Shown here one piece after another: positions 27,718 through 36,680 of a stretch of 64,000 nt of DNA. Every line of letters starts with the position of its first letter. The stretch's first letter is position 1. The notes below the pieces were generated by a model. That model made no database searches, was not told the DNA's origin, and saw only the letters and a list, made by a program, of their open reading frames with translations. The stretch spans positions 186,001-250,000 of the forward strand of contig CAJTTG010000003.1 of NCBI GenBank assembly GCA_910579185.1, written 5' to 3'. The DNA is from an uncultured Muribaculaceae bacterium. Lineage in GTDB: Bacteria; Bacteroidota; Bacteroidia; Bacteroidales; Muribaculaceae. The position numbers and the translations under genes are program-made.

Positions 27718-28971
27718 TTATTCCACCAATTTATCGAGCATCCGGATTGCCATGATCAAGGCTGTCTGTGACGCGCGGTCTATTACGCGGCTGCGGTTGC
27801 CGGGGAAGTGGTAGGTCTGGCTGATGGTGGTGCCATCGCGCTTGGCAACGGCGATACAGACTGTCCCTACCGGCTTTTCTGCGGTGCCGCCTCCGGGGCC
27901 TGCTATGCCGCTGGTGGCCATCGCGATATCTGATCCAGTGGCGCGGCATGCTCCTGCCGCCATCTGTTCCACTACGGGAATGCTCACGGCGCCATGTTCT
28001 TTTAATGTTTCGCCATCAACGCCAAGCACCCTTTGCTTCACGTCATTGCTGTAGGCTACTACGCCGCCGAGCATCGCTTCCGAGCTTCCGGGTATGGAGG
28101 TGATCAGATGCGCTATATTTCCGCCTGTGCAGCTCTCCGCTGTGCTGACTGTTTTTCCTGTTGAGATCAGTTTTTCGAGCAGGATCTCAGCCGGGGTCTT
28201 GTCGCCGTCATAGAGGAAGTTGTCGCCGCATAGCCCTATGAGTTCGGAGGCATATTCTGCCGTTTCGCGCTCTATCAGTTCTGAGTCGCGGTGGTGGCCG
28301 TCGAGTCGCAGTCTGATGATCCCCGGCTTAGGTAGATAGGCTAAATGAAGATAATCGGGAAGCGCGGTTTCCCATTCTTCAAGCCGCATGGCGAGGGCTG
28401 ATTCGCTGATCCCTTCGGCTATGATGGTGTGATGAGCTACCGACATTTCTGTCTGGTATTTTTTTAGAAGCTGGGGAAACACTTCGCTTGTAAACATCTC
28501 CTGGGTCTCGAACGGAACGCCGGGCATGGCGACGAGTGTCTGACCCTCGCGTTCGAACCACATGATTGGAGCCGTGCCTACACGGTTCTGGATCACTTTG
28601 GCTGTGCTTGGCACTATGGCTTGCCCTTCGGTCAGTACGTTTATCTTGATGCCGCGACGACGGAAGATCTCAAGCACGTTTTCAAGCACATCTTTCCGTT
28701 TGATCATCTCGCCTCCGAAATAGTCGCGCAACACTGATTTGGTGATGTCGTCCTTTGTCGGGCCGAGGCCACCGGTGGTCAGCACCACATCCGATGATTC
28801 AAATGCGCGGTCTATCGCTCGGCGTATCTGCTTTGCATCATCGGCAACCGTCTGCACGTCGTTCACTTCCCATCCGTAAGGTGCTATATGCCGGGCTATG
28901 AAGCCGCTGTTGGTATCGGTGACCTGGCCGATCAGCAGTTCGTCCCCGATAACTATGACTGAGGTTTTCAT
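27718..28971 (-). CDS. cinA: CinA family protein (nicotinamide-nucleotide amidase / ADP-ribose pyrophosphatase type)
   Basis: A two-domain protein of 417 residues. The N-terminal MoCF-like (COG1058) domain (about 1-165) begins VIVIGDELLIGQVTDTNSG and contains TTGGLGPTKDD; the C-terminal PncC-like amidase domain (about 260-417) has STAESCTGGNIAHLITSIPG and TSGIAGPGGGTAEKPVG. In bacteria such proteins recycle pyridine nucleotides damaged to nicotinamide mononucleotide. Both domains look intact. The ATG overlaps the tsaD stop by 4 bp. Confidence 0.93.
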   Translation of the reverse strand: MKTSVIVIGDELLIGQVTDTNSGFIARHIAPYGWEVNDVQTVADDAKQIRRAIDRAFESSDVVLTTGGLGPTKDDITKSVLRDYFGGEMIKRKDVLENVLEIFRRRGIKINVLTEGQAIVPSTAKVIQNRVGTAPIMWFEREGQTLVAMPGVPFETQEMFTSEVFPQLLKKYQTEMSVAHHTIIAEGISESALAMRLEEWETALPDYLHLAYLPKPGIIRLRLDGHHRDSELIERETAEYASELIGLCGDNFLYDGDKTPAEILLEKLISTGKTVSTAESCTGGNIAHLITSIPGSSEAMLGGVVAYSNDVKQRVLGVDGETLKEHGAVSIPVVEQMAAGACRATGSDIAMATSGIAGPGGGTAEKPVGTVCIAVAKRDGTTISQTYHFPGNRSRVIDRASQTALIMAIRMLDKLVE

Positions 28972-29990
28972 ATCTGTACTCTTGCAAACGGCACTTCGTC
29001 GTAGCCGCAGAATTGTTTGTCGAGATATTTGAAATAACCGGCTATCGCCACCATGGCGGCATTGTCTGTAGTGAATGCGCGTTCCGGTATGAATGCGCGC
29101 AGTCCGTGTCTGTCGCAGTAGTCGGCTATGGCTTGGCGTACTCCGGAATTGGCTGAGACGCCGCCACCTATTGCAACTGTTTTTACCCCGGTTTGTTTCA
29201 CGGCTTTATCCAGCTTGTCGAGCAGTATGTCAATGATCGTACGCTGCAACGAGGCCGCCAGATCTGCGCGGTTTTTTTCTATGAATTCCGGGTCGGTTTT
29301 AAGCGCGTCGCGCAGGGTGTAGAGGAAGCTGGTCTTGAGTCCTGAGAAGCTGTAGTCGAGGTTGGGTATGTGGGGCTTGGCGAATTTGAATTTTTTCGGA
29401 TCGCCCTCTTGCGCCAGTCGGTCTATGTGGGGGCCGCCGGGATAGGGGAGGCCCATCACTTTGGCGCACTTGTCGAAGGCTTCACCGGCGGCATCGTCGA
29501 TCGTGGCTCCAAGAATGGTCATGTCGTTGTAGTTCTTCACGAGCACTAACTGGGAGTTGCCGCCTGAGATCAGCAGCGTCAGAAACGGATATTCCGGTAC
29601 GGCATCATCGGCTTTGCGGCGTATGAAGTGGGAAAGGACATGTCCGTGAAGATGGTTGACATCAACTATCGGACATCTCAGTCCCAGCGACAGTCCTTTG
29701 GCGAATGAGGTGCCTACCAGAAGAGATCCTAACAGACCGGGCCCTCGGGTGAAGGCTATTGCGGAGAGTTCGTGTTTGTCAACTCCGGCGCGGTCAAGGG
29801 CTGCTTTGACCACTGGGACTATGTTCTGCTGGTGGGCTCTGGATGCCAGTTCCGGAACTACACCCCCATACTCTTCGTGAACGCTTTGGGAGGCTATCAC
29901 ATTGCTTAGTAGTATCCCGTCGCGGATCACTGCTGCTGATGTATCGTCGCACGACGATTCTATACCGAGGATTGTTATATTGTCGCTCAT
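28968..29990 (-). CDS. tsaD: tRNA N6-adenosine threonylcarbamoyltransferase
   Basis: A 340-residue ASKHA-fold enzyme that transfers the threonylcarbamoyl group to A37 of ANN-decoding tRNAs. Seen: ILGIESSCDDTSAAVI at the N-terminus, the metal-binding NHLHGHVLSHF, LLISGGNSQLVLV, and a late FTTDNAAMVAIAG with a metal-binding Asp. Length is typical. It is the first gene of the leftward cluster ending with trkH. The later-acting enzyme of the cyclic t6A branch, tcdA, is also in this window at 54875. Confidence 0.95.
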   Translation of the reverse strand: MSDNITILGIESSCDDTSAAVIRDGILLSNVIASQSVHEEYGGVVPELASRAHQQNIVPVVKAALDRAGVDKHELSAIAFTRGPGLLGSLLVGTSFAKGLSLGLRCPIVDVNHLHGHVLSHFIRRKADDAVPEYPFLTLLISGGNSQLVLVKNYNDMTILGATIDDAAGEAFDKCAKVMGLPYPGGPHIDRLAQEGDPKKFKFAKPHIPNLDYSFSGLKTSFLYTLRDALKTDPEFIEKNRADLAASLQRTIIDILLDKLDKAVKQTGVKTVAIGGGVSANSGVRQAIADYCDRHGLRAFIPERAFTTDNAAMVAIAGYFKYLDKQFCGYDEVPFARVQI

Positions 29991-30024
29991 CTTTTCAGTT
30001 TCTTGTCTGACTCTTATTCTGCTG

Positions 30025-30032
30025 CAAATTTA
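30025..30032 (-). promoter_or_regulatory. -7 element upstream of tsaD
   Basis: TAAATTTG on the minus strand, 34 nt before the tsaD ATG and just after the GH16 stop. The -33 element is not obvious. Confidence 0.4.
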
Positions 30033-30033
30033 G

Positions 30034-30840
30034 TCATTTTTTGTAATGTCTGATCCAGTCTATCTCCATTTTTACAGGTAAGGTTGACGGATCTGCCTTT
30101 CCAACCCAGCTGCCTTGAATCTGCATGTCGATCAGCAGATACATCGGAAGGTAGTAGGGATACTGCCCCGGGATTGAGTCGATGCGTGGATAGCGGAAGG
30201 TTTCCTCGCCGTTGAGATGGAACACTAAGGCTTCCGGAAGGATATCGACTCCGAAAACGTTCCAGTCGTCCATTTTGATCTGCGCGGTGCCGAAATGTGG
30301 AGGATTGTTTTCGCCACCTTCATAGAGCGTATAGATCGAATGCACGGTCTGATAGGCTATGGTGTCGTAATTCAGATGTTCCATCATATCTATCTCGCCA
30401 CCCTTTGGCCAGCCGTATTCAACCGTGTCGGCTGGGAGCAGCCATATCGCCGGCCATGCTCCTTGGGCGTTCCCTAATCGGGCCTTCACCTCTATGCGGC
30501 CGGGTTCAAACTGGTGTTTCCCTTTGCTCCAGATGCCTCCGGTGAGGAACCGGGCCGTGTCAGCCTCCAGATTGCTGTTGTTGACACCGCGGAGTGTCAG
30601 GATGCCGTCGTTGATAGAATAGAGGCTGTCATACGATGCCATGTGGCGGTTCCAGTCCGCTCCGCCGCGTGGAATTTTCGACCAGATGCTGTCATTGAGT
30701 GTCGCGTTGTCAAAATCTTCGCTCCAGACAAGTGTCCACCCGTGCGTGTCGCGGCTTGTCATCGACAGCGCCGTTGCAAGGAAAATTGCGAGAACGGCAA
30801 ATATACGGATCGGTCGGTTTATTGTTTTTTTCGTTTTCAT
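30034..30840 (-). CDS. Glycoside hydrolase family 16 (beta-glucanase/laminarinase-like)
   Basis: A secreted or surface protein of 268 residues from the ATG at 30840. Signal-peptide-like start (about 1-28) and a GH16 jelly roll with Trp-rich strands. The catalytic motif reads EIDMMEH, the ExDxxE form found in laminarinase-type GH16 enzymes, with the first Glu as nucleophile and the last as acid/base. Preceding GAWPAIWLLP and the C-terminal MEIDWIRHYKK are also typical. Likely cuts beta-1,3 or mixed-linkage glucans. There are no SusC/D genes nearby. A second ATG 12 codons upstream (30876) is possible but less signal-peptide-like. Confidence 0.88.
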   Translation of the reverse strand: MKTKKTINRPIRIFAVLAIFLATALSMTSRDTHGWTLVWSEDFDNATLNDSIWSKIPRGGADWNRHMASYDSLYSINDGILTLRGVNNSNLEADTARFLTGGIWSKGKHQFEPGRIEVKARLGNAQGAWPAIWLLPADTVEYGWPKGGEIDMMEHLNYDTIAYQTVHSIYTLYEGGENNPPHFGTAQIKMDDWNVFGVDILPEALVFHLNGEETFRYPRIDSIPGQYPYYLPMYLLIDMQIQGSWVGKADPSTLPVKMEIDWIRHYKK

Positions 30841-30856
30841 ATTGTTGGATTTTTTG

Positions 30857-30864
30857 TAATTTTG
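30857..30864 (+). promoter_or_regulatory. -7 element for the zinc-ribbon gene
   Basis: TAATTTTG matches TAnnTTTG; a weak TTTT lies 19 nt upstream. Distance to the ATG at 30904 is about 40 nt. Confidence 0.4.
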
Positions 30865-30903
30865 AGGATTAAACATTAAACTGATTTAAAATCACTTCAC
30901 TAT

Positions 30904-31143
30904 ATGGGATTTATTGATCGAATTTTTAATGGCGGCGATGACGATGATGAATTCTACTATGAACTCCATTGTCCGAGATGCGGAAGTGACAATATCTGGA
31001 CTGAACGTCTCGGGTTCAGTTGGAGCGATGCTTTTTGGGGAAACATTATCTTTGGAAAGCATGGATGGCTGTTCGGTTTCCGCAACAGAGGCAAGATCGA
31101 GCACCAATGTCTGCATTGCGGCTACACTTGGCGTGAAGACTGA
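30904..31143 (+). CDS. Small zinc-ribbon protein of unknown function
   Basis: A 79-residue protein with two CxxC knuckles, CPRCGS (about 23-28) and CLHCGY (about 69-74), about 45 residues apart, enough for one zinc ribbon. Between them lies an aromatic, Gly-rich stretch (FSWSDAFWGNIIFGKHGWLF), and an acidic run DDDDEF comes before. It stands alone between leftward genes and reads rightward. No named family was recognised. The paired cysteine motifs make chance very unlikely. Confidence 0.65.
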   Translation: MGFIDRIFNGGDDDDEFYYELHCPRCGSDNIWTERLGFSWSDAFWGNIIFGKHGWLFGFRNRGKIEHQCLHCGYTWRED

Positions 31144-31295
31144 CCATCTGGAATGATAGTGGTATGCTCATGCTTACTAAAGCCTATAGCTCTGATTCCT
31201 CCCGTCTCTCAGATCAACCTCTCTCGGTTCTGCTTGCAAAGTTACGGCTAAATTTCGGCGTTTGCGTGCTTTTCTGCGCTTTTGTCCATCAAAAT

Positions 31296-31364
31296 TCCCC
31301 AACTCTCCCGCTCTGACCACTCTCTAACTCTCCCACTCTCCCACTCTAATAACTCTCCAACTCT
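31296..31364. repeat. Low-complexity ACTCTCC-type repeat
   Basis: About 70 bp built from imperfect copies of AACTCTCC and CACTCTCC, almost free of G on the plus strand. It lies between the zinc-ribbon gene and the terminator of the DUF4838 gene. The rest of 31144-31295 holds nothing recognisable. Unit length varies, so it is not a clean tandem array and not a CRISPR. Confidence 0.6.
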
Positions 31365-31367
31365 AAA

Positions 31368-31396
31368 AAAAAAGACCGGCATTGCCGGTCTTTTTT
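31368..31396 (-). terminator. Intrinsic terminator of the DUF4838 gene
   Basis: A 13-bp stem (31368-31380 with 31384-31396, GC core GACCGGC) and loop ATT. On the minus strand it is followed by T residues. It lies 4 bp after the gene's stop. Confidence 0.9.
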
Positions 31397-31400
31397 CATT

Positions 31401-33596
31401 TTACAGTATCGTTATCTCGTCAAGGAAGAACCAGCACGGATTGCCCACGCCGTAATGCCAGCCGGGGCACTGCTTCATACCTTCTACAGCGACTTTTATA
31501 TAACGGGCTTTCTCAGGAGTTGTAAAAGTTTCAACAACATTGACAAACTTCACTTTACCATCCTGGTCATCAGTAAGCTCATGCTTCGGTTGCGCTCTCC
31601 AGTTCTCACCGTCGTCGCTCAATAGATAAGTGACCGATTTCGGTTGGAGAATCCATGCGCCGATTTGATGCAGGAAGTCGGTGTCTATGCTTTTTATCTC
31701 GGTCAGATCTCCAAGATCCACGGTGATATCCACATCTTTTCCTTCCCAGCCGATCCAGCTGTCTTTGTAGCTCATGCCGCCGAACAGCCCGTCCGCCAGC
31801 GATGGACCTCCGATTTTGTCATAGGGGGCAGGCAGCGGTGTCGAGAATGTGATCTCTGCACCCTCGGCAAGGTTTTTCTCGCTGCGAGGCAGGTAACGCG
31901 AACGGTAAAGATCCACATACTCCTTGGGTGAATTGCTGCGTTCGTTGATGGAGGCAAGGCCATATCGGGCTGCTCGTGTCTCGAATGTGTCAAGCATGTT
32001 TTTCAGACGATCTACATTCTTGTTGGGCATCGTACGCTCGATCTCAAGCTCGCTGTATTGCAGTGAGAGACGCGAACGCTGCACTCTCGCCAGCAGTGCC
32101 GAATCCCCTTTTACCGATTCTTCCGCCTTGTCAAACAGCTGGTTGTATGTGCGGCGCAGTATCGGGTTGAGCATCCCGTCTTTGTGTGTCGCAGGTGAGT
32201 CGTAGATCCACAGGGGTATTCTGCTTCCCAGCAACGCGCCTTGCATCAGCTTGAGATATTGGTCGATATAAGGAGCGGCCGCACCATAGTAACCGGTGAG
32301 GAACGTGTTGGTCAGTGAATCTACGTCGGCATCTGCATTCCACATCAGTTTGTTGACCAGATAGCAGCGCAGCTCGGTCATATCGCCACCGCGGACGTTG
32401 CCGTTGCAGTTGAACAGCATCTTTGCGTTGTGGTCACGGAATGTCTGGATATTGGGCTGCATGATGTGGAAGTTGGGGAATGGAGTGGCAAATCCGTCGC
32501 AGTTGATACCATAATCCCACAGAAAGAAGTTCTCCGACATCTTCGACCATCCATCAAGTGCCTTGAGATATGCTTGTCCCGAGGCGTTGTCCTGCATCGG
32601 CACTTCTCGATAGCAGTCAATGTTGCAGAGCATTATGTTCACGTTCGGACGCGGTTTGACATGCTTCGGTGGATTCATCGTGTACAGATAGGCCAGCGTT
32701 GAGAATTGTTTGTCTGGAAATCTGTCGGCAAGTCGGTTCAGGAAGTGGATCAGCGATCCTGAGGGGGCGCCCTCTATGGAGTCGATACGCGCACATTCCG
32801 GACATTTGCAATTGGTGTAGTTGCCATCGTTCTGGCTTACGGAAATCATGCTCATTCCCGGATTGGCCTTGAAGATGGAGTCTATTTCTTGACATACTAT
32901 TTCGAAAACCTCGTCATTGGTCAGACACCACTGCCCGGCCTGTCCGGGATGACGCTTGCCATCAAACCATGCATAATATTCCGGGTGTGTTTCCCCGTAT
33001 TTTGCAGCCGGAAGAAGGCGGTTGAAGGTGTGGACCCAGTATCCGCCGGCAAACACTTCTTTCGGATCCTCATGGCGTGCCCACACTCTGTAGACAGGAT
33101 CTGAAGAGGTGGCATAGCTGCCATTGCTGCGGAATGTGAAGGACGGATTTTCAACAAAGCAATCTGCCGGTATCTCGATTGTGGAGAGCGTCGGGATGGT
33201 GTATTCATTCTCGCCCCAGTAGTTGCAGCCGAGATATTTCTCAAGCAATGTCACAACGCCATAAACCGATCCTTTACCCTGATTGCTCTCAATGCTCAGA
33301 TAGCCTGGTCGGGAGTCTATGCGGAATCCATCCTCTTTGATTTCCGGATTTCCTGTGCGGCGGAACACCACATCTCCTTTTTTCAGTTTTGTATCGGCCG
33401 ATACGATAGGAATTGTCGTGCCGCTGATCCGTTGTGTGAAGTCCTGAAGCATTTCAGCAGCCTGACGGTCGAGCGTATCGGTGTAGATGATACGTCCCGT
33501 GGCCTTGTGGTTTTTCACCAGGGTTGTCTGCGCCTGTGCTGTCAGACCGACCATGGCTGCCGATGCTAAGAATAATTTCAGTAAGCCTGTTTTCAT
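31401..33596 (-). CDS. Secreted DUF4838 protein with C-terminal discoidin-like domain
   Basis: A 731-residue exported protein. Signal peptide about 1-22 (ending AQAQ). The N-terminal part (about 25-150) resembles the alpha/beta domain that precedes many hexosaminidases and alpha-glucuronidases. The central part is DUF4838-like (features CPECARID, FLWDYGINCDGFATPFPN). A C-terminal F5/8 type C-like domain (about 590-731) is suited to carbohydrate binding. Such proteins are thought to be glycosidases or binding proteins on the cell surface, but activity has not been assigned with certainty. It stands alone, ended by a strong terminator. Confidence 0.75.
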   Translation of the reverse strand: MKTGLLKLFLASAAMVGLTAQAQTTLVKNHKATGRIIYTDTLDRQAAEMLQDFTQRISGTTIPIVSADTKLKKGDVVFRRTGNPEIKEDGFRIDSRPGYLSIESNQGKGSVYGVVTLLEKYLGCNYWGENEYTIPTLSTIEIPADCFVENPSFTFRSNGSYATSSDPVYRVWARHEDPKEVFAGGYWVHTFNRLLPAAKYGETHPEYYAWFDGKRHPGQAGQWCLTNDEVFEIVCQEIDSIFKANPGMSMISVSQNDGNYTNCKCPECARIDSIEGAPSGSLIHFLNRLADRFPDKQFSTLAYLYTMNPPKHVKPRPNVNIMLCNIDCYREVPMQDNASGQAYLKALDGWSKMSENFFLWDYGINCDGFATPFPNFHIMQPNIQTFRDHNAKMLFNCNGNVRGGDMTELRCYLVNKLMWNADADVDSLTNTFLTGYYGAAAPYIDQYLKLMQGALLGSRIPLWIYDSPATHKDGMLNPILRRTYNQLFDKAEESVKGDSALLARVQRSRLSLQYSELEIERTMPNKNVDRLKNMLDTFETRAARYGLASINERSNSPKEYVDLYRSRYLPRSEKNLAEGAEITFSTPLPAPYDKIGGPSLADGLFGGMSYKDSWIGWEGKDVDITVDLGDLTEIKSIDTDFLHQIGAWILQPKSVTYLLSDDGENWRAQPKHELTDDQDGKVKFVNVVETFTTPEKARYIKVAVEGMKQCPGWHYGVGNPCWFFLDEITIL

Positions 33597-33719
33597 CTGG
33601 TAATATAGATTGGTTAGTCAATTAGATAGATACTTCTGCAAATTTAATGAATTTTTATGACACATCCCACCCGATCCGGACTTATCTTAGCTCCCCTCGC
33701 CAATTTTACAAAAAAATTG

Positions 33720-33727
33720 TACCTTTG
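33720..33727 (+). promoter_or_regulatory. -7 element upstream of the broken nuclease gene
   Basis: TACCTTTG matches TAnnTTTG and lies 21 nt before the ATG at 33748. It supports that ATG as the original start of the nuclease gene. Confidence 0.45.
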
Positions 33728-33747
33728 TGATCATAAAGAATTTCAAT

Positions 33748-34683
33748 ATGACTCAACGGTTATTTCCAGATTCGGTAGAACGTAAATTGTACGATGATGT
33801 TTGTGATATAATAGATCAAGTACGCTATCGGGTTGCAGTATAGTTGAGATATGGTGCCGGATGGGGATTTCAGAAATTACAGCATTGTGTACGTAGTGCG
33901 TACATTTTTTCCGAGGATGAGATTATGTACGCGGTGCGTACACAATTAAGTTGGACCCATTTGCGATCGTTAATGGCTGTGGAAAACGGACTTGCCCGTC
34001 AATTCTATATGGAAATGTGCAGGTTGGAGCATTGGTCAACAAGAACTTTTGATGAAAAAATTGAATCTCAATTGTTTGAGCGGACTGCGATTAGCCGTCG
34101 GCCGGATGATGTGATAAAAGCGGAACTTGAGAAAGTGAAAGAGAACAATGAGCTACAGCCTGATCTTGTTTTCAGAAGTAGCTATTTTCTTGATTTGCTC
34201 GGATTGCCGGAAGTCTTTAGTGAGAGCGACTTGGAAACAGCTATACTCAATCAAATACAATATTTTTTGAAAGAATTTGGCTCCGACTTTGCGTTTGTTG
34301 ATCGACAGAAACGGATACCGGTCGATGGTATTGATTATAGGTTGGATCTGTTGTTCTACCACAGAAGTTTGCGTAGATTGGTGGCTGTTGATCTAAAGCT
34401 GGGGAAATTTAAGCCTGCTTATGAAGGGCAGATGTTATTGTATTTGAGGTATTTGAACCGTCATGATCGAAAGCATGGCGAGGAATCGCCCATCGGATTG
34501 ATACTATGTTCAGAAGGTAATTCGGAGCATATTGAATATCTGATGTTGGATGAAGAGTCTCCGATAAAAGTGGCTCAATATTACACGGAGTTGCCTGACA
34601 AGAAGTTGCTATCCGAAAAATTGCAAAGAGCGATAGCGATAGCAAAGGAACATTATCGGTTGAAGGAAATTGGTGAGGATTGA
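33748..34683 (+). pseudogene. DUF1016/YhcG-type PD-(D/E)XK nuclease, broken
   Basis: An ATG at 33748 opens a frame of 31 codons (MTQRLFPDSVERKLYDDVCD...) that looks like the start of DUF1016_N, then meets TAG at 33841-33843. The same frame continues at once for 279 codons with a well kept remainder (RTQLSWTHLRSLM, FYMEMCRLEHWSTRTF, DLVFRSSYFLDLLGLP, and the nuclease core DYRLDLLFYHR...AVDLKLGKFKP). Compared with the family as I know it, some 35-40 residues are missing at the stop. Deletion plus nonsense codon suggests a pseudogene; a product from the ATG at 33925 would keep the nuclease domain. AT-rich. Confidence 0.75.
33887..33943. repeat. Twin palindromes inside the nuclease frame
   Basis: Two 17-bp palindromes lie 38 bp apart (centre to centre): 33888-33904 (6-bp arms TGTACG/CGTACA) and 33926-33942 (7-bp arms TGTACGC/GCGTACA). 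Taken together, 33887-33905 and 33925-33943 form a 19-bp inverted repeat with three mismatches around a 19-nt loop. They encode the repeated residues VR(S/T) in the protein. Confidence 0.7.
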
Positions 34684-34746
34684 GTTGTTTGATTCAATTT
34701 GCCGTTATTTTTTTGAACGAATGAACGTTTTTCCGCGATTTCTGTG

Positions 34747-34754
34747 TAACTTTG
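34747..34754 (+). promoter_or_regulatory. -7 element of typA
   Basis: TAACTTTG matches TAnnTTTG, 36 nt before the typA ATG. A T-rich tract, but no exact TTTG, sits upstream at the right distance. Confidence 0.5.
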
Positions 34755-34790
34755 CAGGCTGAAAATCAAATTGCAGGAAAATTTATTTGT

Positions 34791-36590
34791 ATGCAGAACA
34801 TCCGTAACATTGCCATCATCGCCCACGTGGACCATGGTAAAACCACACTGGTCGATAAGATGCTCCTTGCCGGCCACCTTTTCCGCGAAAACCAGAATGC
34901 CGGTGAACTTATTCTCGACAACAATGATCTGGAACGCGAACGTGGTATAACAATCCTTTCGAAAAACGTTTCGATCAACTATAAAGGATACAAGATCAAT
35001 ATTATAGACACCCCCGGACACGCCGATTTCGGCGGTGAGGTGGAACGTGTGCTGAACATGGCCGACGGCTGTCTTCTGCTCGTAGACGCTTTTGAAGGTC
35101 CTATGCCTCAGACCCGTTTCGTGCTTCAGAAGGCCATCGAGATCGGTCTGAAGCCTGTGGTGGTGATCAACAAGGTCGATAAGCCCAATTGCCGCCCCGA
35201 TGAGGTGCAGGAGATGGTGTTCGACCTGATGTTCAACCTCGACGCTACTGAGGAACAGCTCGATTTCCCGACAATCTACGGTTCGGCCAAGCAGGGCTGG
35301 ATGAGCACCGATTGGCAGAATCCCACCGAGGATATAACCGCCGTTCTCGATGCGATCATTGAGCATATACCGGCTCCCACAACTCTCGAGGGCCCGGCTC
35401 AGATGCTGATCACCTCGCTCGATTTCTCATCATATGTCGGACGAATCGCCGTGGGGCGCGTTCATCGTGGCGAATTGCGCGAGGGTTCCGATGTGGCCAT
35501 CATCAAAAAGGATGGCACTGTGGAGCGTCAGCGCATCAAGGAACTCCACGTGTTCGAGGGCATGGGTCGCAAACGTGTCGACTCGGTCAAGAGTGGCGAT
35601 ATCTGCGCTCTTGTCGGCATCGCCAACTTTGAGATCGGCGACACCGTGGCCGACATCAATGAACCCGAGGCTCTGCCGCGCATCGCGATCGACGAGCCTA
35701 CAATGTCAATGACTTTCACTATCAATGATAGTCCTTTCTTCGGTCGCGACGGCAAGTTCGTGACCTCGCGCCACATTGCCGACCGTCTGACCAAAGAGCT
35801 CGACCGCAATCTGGCTCTGCGCGTTGTCAAGAATCCGGAAAGCGATGTATGGACCGTGTTCGGACGCGGTGTGCTCCATCTCTCGGTGCTCATCGAGACC
35901 ATGCGCCGCGAGGGCTATGAGTTGCAGGTCGGACAGCCCCAGGTTATCATCAAGGAGATCGACGGCGTGAAATGCGAACCGATCGAGGCACTGACCATCA
36001 ACGTCCCCGAGGAATATGCTTCCAAGATGATTGATATGGTCACCCGTCGCAAGGGCGATCTTATGTCCATGACCACTCAGAACGACCGCGTACACATGGA
36101 ATTCAACATCCCGTCGCGTGGTATTATCGGTCTGCGAAACAATGTCCTGACCGCTTCCGCCGGTGAGGCCATCATGGCTCACCGCTTCCTTGAATTCCAG
36201 CCATGGAAGGGTGAAATCGAACGTCGCACTAACGGATCGCTGATCGCCATGGAGGCCGGTACAGCCTATGCCTATGCCATCGACAAGCTTCAGGATCGCG
36301 GCCGTTTCTTCATCTTCCCTCAGGAAGAGGTATATGCCGGACAGGTTGTGGGTGAGAACGCCAAGGACAACGATATTGTGGTCAACGTCACCAAGTCCAA
36401 AAAGCTCACCAACATGCGTGCTTCCGGTGCCGACGACAAAGCCCGTATTATTCCACCGGTCGTTTTCTCCCTTGAGGAAGCCCTGGAATACATCAAAGAG
36501 GACGAATACGTGGAGGTTACACCCCACCATCTCCGCTTGCGCAAGATAATCCTCGACGAGCTCGAACGCAAACGTGCCAACAAATCCTGA
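34791..36590 (+). CDS. typA: Ribosome-associated GTPase TypA/BipA
   Basis: A 599-residue translational GTPase related to EF-G, needed for ribosome assembly and stress growth. From the ATG at 34791 it begins MQNIRNIAIIAHVDHGKTT (G1 AHVDHGKT), with RGITI (G2), DTPGHADFGGEVERV (G3) and NKVDKPNCRP (G4). EF-G-like domains III and V and the BipA-specific C-terminal domain follow (RRKGDLMSM, RGIIGLRNN, TNMRASGADD). Length is typical. A TTG 13 codons upstream is open but not family-like. It is transcribed alone. Confidence 0.97.
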   Translation: MQNIRNIAIIAHVDHGKTTLVDKMLLAGHLFRENQNAGELILDNNDLERERGITILSKNVSINYKGYKINIIDTPGHADFGGEVERVLNMADGCLLLVDAFEGPMPQTRFVLQKAIEIGLKPVVVINKVDKPNCRPDEVQEMVFDLMFNLDATEEQLDFPTIYGSAKQGWMSTDWQNPTEDITAVLDAIIEHIPAPTTLEGPAQMLITSLDFSSYVGRIAVGRVHRGELREGSDVAIIKKDGTVERQRIKELHVFEGMGRKRVDSVKSGDICALVGIANFEIGDTVADINEPEALPRIAIDEPTMSMTFTINDSPFFGRDGKFVTSRHIADRLTKELDRNLALRVVKNPESDVWTVFGRGVLHLSVLIETMRREGYELQVGQPQVIIKEIDGVKCEPIEALTINVPEEYASKMIDMVTRRKGDLMSMTTQNDRVHMEFNIPSRGIIGLRNNVLTASAGEAIMAHRFLEFQPWKGEIERRTNGSLIAMEAGTAYAYAIDKLQDRGRFFIFPQEEVYAGQVVGENAKDNDIVVNVTKSKKLTNMRASGADDKARIIPPVVFSLEEALEYIKEDEYVEVTPHHLRLRKIILDELERKRANKS

Positions 36591-36621
36591 TCCACATCCA
36601 TAATCTACATAAATCACTACA

Positions 36622-36657
36622 GACGCGCCATGGCATTCCCCAATGCCATGGCGCGTC
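36622..36657 (+). terminator. Hairpin after typA, 16-bp perfect stem
   Basis: Arms 36622-36637 and 36642-36657 are exact reverse complements (GACGCGCCATGGCATT) around a CCCC loop. There is no T run after it, so it may work as a factor-assisted terminator or belong to the repeat family found next to it, whose hairpins also carry GACGCG...CATG...CGCGTC. Confidence 0.6.
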
Positions 36658-36680
36658 CGCATTTGGAACTCGCCCCCATA

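Noticed and set aside
31237..31244. TAACTTTG on the minus strand as a promoter
   Set aside because: No TTTG at 19-21 nt and it would transcribe against the zinc-ribbon gene; there is no leftward gene close enough downstream.
35706..36662. 318-codon open frame opposite typA
   Set aside because: Antisense shadow of a highly conserved GTPase gene; no domain recognised.
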